A program made the position numbers and the translations under genes. Shown here piece after piece: positions 62,080-64,000 of a stretch of DNA of 64,000 bases. Origin of the DNA: Streptomyces avicenniae (GTDB lineage: Bacteria; Actinomycetota; Actinomycetes; Streptomycetales; Streptomycetaceae); assembly GCF_000719135.1 (NCBI RefSeq), contig NZ_JOEK01000009.1, positions 496,001-560,000 on the forward strand, given 5' to 3'. Under the pieces are notes generated by a model. It did not search any database. It was not told the origin of the DNA and saw only the letters and a program-made list of their open reading frames with translations. The stretch's first letter is position 1. The number at the start of each line of letters is the position of its first letter.

Positions 62080-63215
62080 CGCGCCTCCCCCGCCGGGGTG
62101 CGGGCCGCGCACCAGCGCAGGACGGCGTCGGCGGCCTGCCGCGCCCCACCGTGGCCGAAGCGGTCGGCGAGCCCACGGGCGCGGCCGGTGGCGCCGAGCG
62201 TGGCCGTACGTTCCGCGACGCGGGCGGCCAGCCGTGCGCGCGAGCGGGGGTCGGCGGACACCGCGCGCACCGTCTCGGCGATGGCCTGGGACACGTCGGC
62301 GTCCGACCCGTCGTAGGCGACGGGCCGCCCGATGTCGGCCCAGTCGAGGGCGGCGTCGCTCAGCCCGTGCTCTGCGAGCAGGCGGGCCTGGGGGTGGTGG
62401 GAGGAGTTGGCGGGCGGCAGCCAGAGGGTGGGGACGCCGGTGGTGGCGGCGTCGTTGAGATTGCCGAGGCCGGGGGTCATGCAGGCGTGGGTGGCCGTGG
62501 ACATGAGGCGCAGGACGGTGGCGTGGTCGCGGGTGACGGCGTCGGGGTCGCCCAGCGCGGCGGCGACGGCGCGGCTGGTCGTGACGACGACGCGCCGCCC
62601 GGCGGGCAGCGAGGCGCGGACGGCGGCCAGCACGACGCGCGCGTACGCGACGGCGTCGCCCTCCGTCCACAGCGGGTTCTGGAGGCCGCCGAGGTTGACG
62701 AGGACGTGCGCCCCGTCCCGCCGCGCGCCGGGCAGCGGGCGCGGGAGGGGCGGCGGGGTCACGGGCGGGACGACGACGGCCCGGCCGTGCAGCCGGGGCT
62801 CGGCCGCCAGGCGTTCGCGTACGCCGAAGAAGTCCTGCGCGAGGTAGAGGTCGGCGTCGCGCACGGCCGCCGGGAGGTCGGGCCAGAACCAGGTGAGCGC
62901 GTCGTAGAAGGCGACGCGGAGCCCGGCCTCGCGGGCCAGCGCGGCCGTCGAGGCGTCCATCGCCGTGAGAAAGAGGTCGAAGCCGGGCGCGAGGCGGTGC
63001 AGCAGCGCCCGGACGTCGCCCTCGCGCAGGCCGCTCGTGTCGTGGACGGCGGCGAACGGCGGGGTGGTCTGGAGGTCGAGCGTGTGGCCGCCGCCGACGT
63101 ACGCCAGGTCCGCGCAGCGCGGGGCGAGTTCGGCGGCCAGCAGGGCGACGGCGGCGGCCGGGCCGAAGCCGAACGCCTCGGCGTTGAGGAGGAGTCGGGG
63201 CCCGTCCGGCGTCAT
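62076..63215 (-). CDS. Glycosyltransferase-like protein (GT-B, GT1/GT28-type)
   Basis: 379 residues. The N-domain begins PRLLLNAEAFGFGPAAAVAL with YVGGGHTLDLQTTPPF. The C-domain has VLVNLGGLQNPLW, VVVTTSRAVAAAL and a donor-binding region HACMTPGLGNLNDAATTGVP with PTLWLPPANSSHHPQARLL, like MurG or macrolide glycosyltransferases. It lacks an obvious catalytic His at the usual N-terminal spot. It may modify a small molecule, then be paired with the downstream hydrolase. Substrate unknown. ATGA overlap with the hydrolase. Confidence 0.72.
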   Translation of the reverse strand: MTPDGPRLLLNAEAFGFGPAAAVALLAAELAPRCADLAYVGGGHTLDLQTTPPFAAVHDTSGLREGDVRALLHRLAPGFDLFLTAMDASTAALAREAGLRVAFYDALTWFWPDLPAAVRDADLYLAQDFFGVRERLAAEPRLHGRAVVVPPVTPPPLPRPLPGARRDGAHVLVNLGGLQNPLWTEGDAVAYARVVLAAVRASLPAGRRVVVTTSRAVAAALGDPDAVTRDHATVLRLMSTATHACMTPGLGNLNDAATTGVPTLWLPPANSSHHPQARLLAEHGLSDAALDWADIGRPVAYDGSDADVSQAIAETVRAVSADPRSRARLAARVAERTATLGATGRARGLADRFGHGGARQAADAVLRWCAARTPAGEAR

Positions 63216-63369
63216 GCACCGTCCAACGAGCGGGCACGGCACGGGGACACGGCCCCGCTCACACGATGTGCTTTCCGGATCTGCTCACCGGACGGAGGGG
63301 GCTTACGCCGAACCCGCCTGCCAGGCGCCGCACTTCAGCCGCGTGGCCCCTTCGGTGACGCAGGCCCTG

Positions 63370-63638
63370 ACGACACCTGGGTGCCGTCCACGATGAGCAC
63401 AGCGTCCTTCGCGAACCGCTTACGGGGCTGGAGCGCGGGCATCGGCCCGAGAGGGTCGATGATCCGGTCCGCCGCCGACTTCGACACCCCGAACAGCAGG
63501 GCACGGTCGGCTCCACGGCCGACCCCTGCGGACCGTGTCGGCCCCCTCGCGCCGCAGCAGCGTCACCAGCTTCCCGAATCGCCGCGGGCTCAGGCCGGTG
63601 AACGGGGCTCTCCAGGACGGCTCTGACGCCGTGATCAC
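63370..63638 (-). pseudogene. Decayed IS5-type transposase fragment
   Basis: VITASEPSWRAPFTGLSPRR and FGKLVTLLRREGAD match the start of IS5-family (DDE) transposases frequent in Streptomyces. After GRPW (about 63513) the frame is broken and about 20 or more codons are missing. A second frame then reads LLFGVSKSAADRIID and RKRFAKDAVLIVDGTQV (start of the DDE domain), and homology ends near 63370. No terminal inverted repeats or target duplications are visible, so it is immobile. Confidence 0.75.
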
Positions 63639-63657
63639 ACCAGCCACACCAAAAGCG

Positions 63658-63990
63658 TCACATCAAGGTCAGACGGAGGTCCTCGGCCCAGCTCTCGCAG
63701 CGGACGCGCCCTCCGGGGAACGTGATCTCAAGAGCTACGCGTCCGGTGTTCGGTTCGTGCTCTTCCCGCACCGCCAGAATGCTTTCCCCGAGGTGATCCG
63801 CGAACGGTGTCTCGTCGCCGATCGCTCCCACGGTGACGCGTCCCGAGCCGCCCATGTCGTAGCCGGTGTGCGGCTCCGACTCCTCGACGATCAGACACCC
63901 GTCCGATCCCGTTGTGACGTGAACGGTCGCACCCCGGTCATCGACCAGCCACACGTCCAGCGGCCCCGCAGGGGCCTCGCTGCCATACAC
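63658..63990 (-). CDS. Small protein of unknown function, possibly 5'-truncated
   Basis: 110 residues if the GTG at 63990 is used, but the frame stays open to the window edge, so the true start may lie outside. PLDVWLVDDRGATVHVTTGS, YDMGGSGRVTVGAIGDE and LAVREEHEPNTGRVALEIT are mostly beta, with no motif I recognise. Neighbour of an IS remnant. Conserved-hypothetical quality of codons suggests it is real. Confidence 0.6.
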   Translation of the reverse strand: MYGSEAPAGPLDVWLVDDRGATVHVTTGSDGCLIVEESEPHTGYDMGGSGRVTVGAIGDETPFADHLGESILAVREEHEPNTGRVALEITFPGGRVRCESWAEDLRLTLM

Positions 63991-64000
63991 ATGCCGCGAT

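Overview
The window is very GC-rich, has short intergenic gaps, many GTG starts and gene families typical of filamentous actinomycetes. It is almost certainly a piece of a Streptomyces-type (Streptomycetaceae) chromosome. No tRNA, rRNA, CRISPR array, prophage or replication origin was seen. The only mobile-element trace is a decayed IS5-type transposase near the right end.

Layout. (1) 1-6.4 kb: carbohydrate breakdown and export. A secreted discoidin/beta-helix protein (cut by the left edge), a Tat-secreted GH105 hydrolase, an MFS exporter with a divergent ArsR-type repressor and two perfect operator copies, and a GH31 glycosidase. (2) 6.4-9.2 kb: two overlapping CNNM/CBS membrane proteins and a DUF2795 protein. 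(3) 9.2-12.4 kb: an accessory block with two tiny overlapping zinc-ribbon ORFs, a 278-residue unknown, a frameshifted unknown, and a divergent HTH/TPR-like regulator. (4) 12.4-26.8 kb: mixed metabolism and stress functions. GNAT, MFS, zinc dehydrogenase, an orphan cytochrome oxidase subunit I, DUF2267, a SigB-family sigma factor, GH1 beta-glucosidase, an amine/amino-acid oxidase, and a four-gene minus-strand run (epimerase, TPP enzyme, short SDR, GT2). (5) 27.0-37.8 kb: a tightly packed ten-gene operon encoding a nucleotide-activated heptose pathway (GmhA, HldE, GmhB) with five glycosyltransferases, a UXS-like epimerase and a NodU/CmcH carbamoyltransferase. It probably builds a heptose-containing surface or secreted glycoconjugate. 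(6) 38-41.5 kb: a membrane-anchored nSTAND NTPase with 14 WD40 repeats and a TTA codon. (7) 41.5-44.7 kb: a second glycan locus (two GT2, one pyruvyltransferase). (8) 44.8-53.8 kb: redox and stress genes (large catalase, CBS protein, NDH-2, DUF6328, a giant FAD/4Fe-4S dehydrogenase, small unknowns). (9) 53.9-56.1 kb: MarR-controlled ABC exporter. (10) 56.2-64 kb: three tandem FG-GAP beta-propeller exoprotein genes with a shared promoter, leader and terminator, a broken hydrolase copy between the second and third, then a hydrolase/glycosyltransferase pair, an IS remnant and a small unknown.

How it fits together. Many stress and glycan genes carry GNNT-N14..16-GGGNNN sequences resembling SigB/SigF-type promoters, and a SigB-family sigma gene lies at 18.3-19.4 kb. 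I infer that much of the window is part of a stress or envelope regulon. At several genes such a box lies 9 to 11 nt before the start codon and no ribosome binding site is visible, which suggests leaderless mRNAs. The most interesting regions are the heptose operon with its back-to-back promoters, the triplicated FG-GAP units with PHO-box-like repeats in their leaders, the TTA-containing nSTAND gene, and the zinc-ribbon/HTH accessory block.
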